Below are positions 15,162 to 16,183 of a stretch of 16,183 nucleotides of DNA, piece by piece (the stretch's first letter is position 1; each line of letters starts with the position of its first letter). The DNA is taken from the NCBI GenBank assembly GCA_022844575.1, contig JALHLL010000048.1, forward strand, positions 1 through 16,183, in the 5' to 3' direction. Below the pieces are notes generated by a model. That model was not told where the DNA came from and did not search any database. It saw nothing but the letters and a program-made list of their open reading frames with translations. A program made the translations under genes and the position numbers. This stretch comes from a bacterium (GTDB lineage: Bacteria > Bacteroidota > Ignavibacteria > Kapaibacteriales > UBA961).

Positions 15162-16160
15162 CTATTGATTATCGTTTGCTCTATCTATTGCTTGTAATAA
15201 CCTTTCCGGGGTAATGGAAACTATACCCGGCTCCTCACATACCACACCTGCCGCATAATTCGCAATAGCAGCAGCTTCACGAATAAAAGCACCCCCCACC
15301 ACCATAGCAGCCAATGTAGCTATTACCGTATCACCTGCTCCGGAAACATCAGCCACGTGACGTGCATGGGTTTGAACAGAAGAGATATAACCGTTCTTTT
15401 CAAACAGACGCATACCTTTTTCTCCCATCGTAATAAGAACATTTTCACATTGTAAACGCTGAAGAAGTTCCTTCCCGCCTTTTTCCACATCTGCTTCATT
15501 TTTTAACGAATATCCGAGAGAATCCTGTGCTTCTTTTCTGTTTGGTTTAAAGCAAAACACTCCCGAATAATCGAAAAAGTATGATCTTTTAGGATCAACG
15601 AAAATCGGAATATCTTTTTGTTTGGCAAATTCCTTTACGGCAAAAATCAATTCAGGCGAAATCACTCCTTTATTATAATCTTCAAATACGATTGCAGAAA
15701 TATCAGGGTATTGTTTAAGCCGTTCCATTATTGCACTAGCCGATTCCGAATTTATTGTCTCTCTCGATTCTCTATCTAAACGCGCAATTTGCTGATTATT
15801 CCCGATAATACGTGTTTTTACCGTCGTCGGTCTATACGAATCCTCAATAAGAACGGAAGCGTTTATACCTGCTTTTTCACATAGTTCAATCACCTTTTTA
15901 CCCGAATTATCGTTGCCGATAACTCCACATAGTATAGGTTTTAGTCCAAGCGAACAGAGATTATACCCTACATTTGCGGCACCCCCCAAATGCATTGTTT
16001 CCTCTTCTATATCAACAACCGGTACCGGTGCTTCCGGAGATATGCGCGACACAGTACCCCAGAAGTATCTGTCCATCATTATATCGCCAATAATCGCAAC
16101 CGTTTTGTTCTTAGCATTCTTCAGATATTTACTTACGTTACTTTCGGAGGTAATAGTCAT
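15162..16160 (-). CDS. hldA: D-glycero-beta-D-manno-heptose 7-phosphate kinase (monofunctional, PfkB family)
   Basis: 332 residues. It phosphorylates heptose 7-phosphate at C1 for ADP-heptose, the precursor of lipopolysaccharide inner core. Motifs: GDIMMDRYFWGTVSRISPEA (25-44), LGGAANVGYNLCSLG (58-72), NNQQIARLDRE (121-131), EDYNKGVIS (160-168), FVDPKR (187-192), KPNRKE (205-210), ITMGEKGM (243-250) and the anion-hole/catalytic motif DVSGAGDTV (271-279, D277). The protein ends after the kinase domain, with no cytidylyltransferase-like domain, so this is the HldA (RfaE domain I) form and a separate HldC is expected elsewhere. It is followed one base later by the HAD phosphatase gene. The ATG at 16160 overlaps an in-frame TGA of a likely upstream gene. 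A less likely alternative is another PfkB sugar kinase. Confidence 0.92.
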   Translation of the reverse strand: MTITSESNVSKYLKNAKNKTVAIIGDIMMDRYFWGTVSRISPEAPVPVVDIEEETMHLGGAANVGYNLCSLGLKPILCGVIGNDNSGKKVIELCEKAGINASVLIEDSYRPTTVKTRIIGNNQQIARLDRESRETINSESASAIMERLKQYPDISAIVFEDYNKGVISPELIFAVKEFAKQKDIPIFVDPKRSYFFDYSGVFCFKPNRKEAQDSLGYSLKNEADVEKGGKELLQRLQCENVLITMGEKGMRLFEKNGYISSVQTHARHVADVSGAGDTVIATLAAMVVGGAFIREAAAIANYAAGVVCEEPGIVSITPERLLQAIDRANDNQ

Positions 16161-16183
16161 TGCTTTTCGTATTTCTTTTTCAC
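16157..16183 (-). CDS. Possible 3' end of the upstream operon gene, cut by window edge
   Basis: On the minus strand the last bases read V-K-K-K-Y-E-K-Q and then TGA, overlapping the hldA ATG as ATGA. A lysine-rich C-terminus with this overlap is common for operon neighbours. Only eight codons are visible, so the product cannot be named and the call rests on the overlap pattern alone. Confidence 0.35.
   Translation of the reverse strand: MKKKYEKQ

Overview
The window looks like part of a chromosome from the Bacteroidota / Ignavibacteriota (FCB) side of the bacterial tree. Three predicted proteins end in type IX secretion (T9SS) type A sorting domains. There is a carboxypeptidase-like/TonB-dependent outer-membrane receptor, the DNA is AT-rich, and most genes lack a Shine-Dalgarno sequence. 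A lineage such as Kapabacteria/Ignavibacteria would fit, but that is inference; I cannot place it without a search. No tRNA, rRNA, CRISPR, transposase or prophage signal was seen.

Layout. Positions 1-396 (+) are the 3' end of a protein with two Fe-S cluster motifs. It converges on a secreted PHB-depolymerase-type esterase (457-1422, -) with a T9SS tail. A TonB-dependent receptor (1810-4122, -) with its own strong terminator follows, then a giant T9SS surface protein of 1329 residues (4438-8427, -). That protein has a WxFG-type N-terminal region, a PKD domain and eight Ig-like repeats in strict A-B-A-B alternation. Divergent from it is a plus-strand block: an ECF-type sigma factor (8683-9201), overlapped by ATGA with a single-membrane-span protein that itself ends in a T9SS sorting domain (9198-10472), then a DUF1573 periplasmic protein with an unusually strong ribosome binding site (10526-11365). 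A secreted protein with a decayed metallo-beta-lactamase core and a TPR-like tail follows (11559-12713). The last part is a tightly packed minus-strand operon: hldA (heptose 7-phosphate kinase), a HAD-IA phosphatase, a DUF268 methyltransferase-like protein and pta (phosphotransacetylase), probably preceded by another gene cut by the window edge.

How the genes may work together. The sigma factor and the membrane protein coupled to it have the layout of a sigma/anti-sigma pair. Here the periplasmic half of the partner carries an outer-membrane secretion signal, which is odd and suggests sensing of T9SS or envelope status. This is the best candidate for an undescribed system in the window. The divergent giant adhesin-like gene is a natural candidate target. 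The hldA operon supplies ADP-heptose precursors for lipopolysaccharide; its HAD phosphatase may replace GmhB, and pta looks like a metabolic passenger or a housekeeping gene co-transcribed with it.
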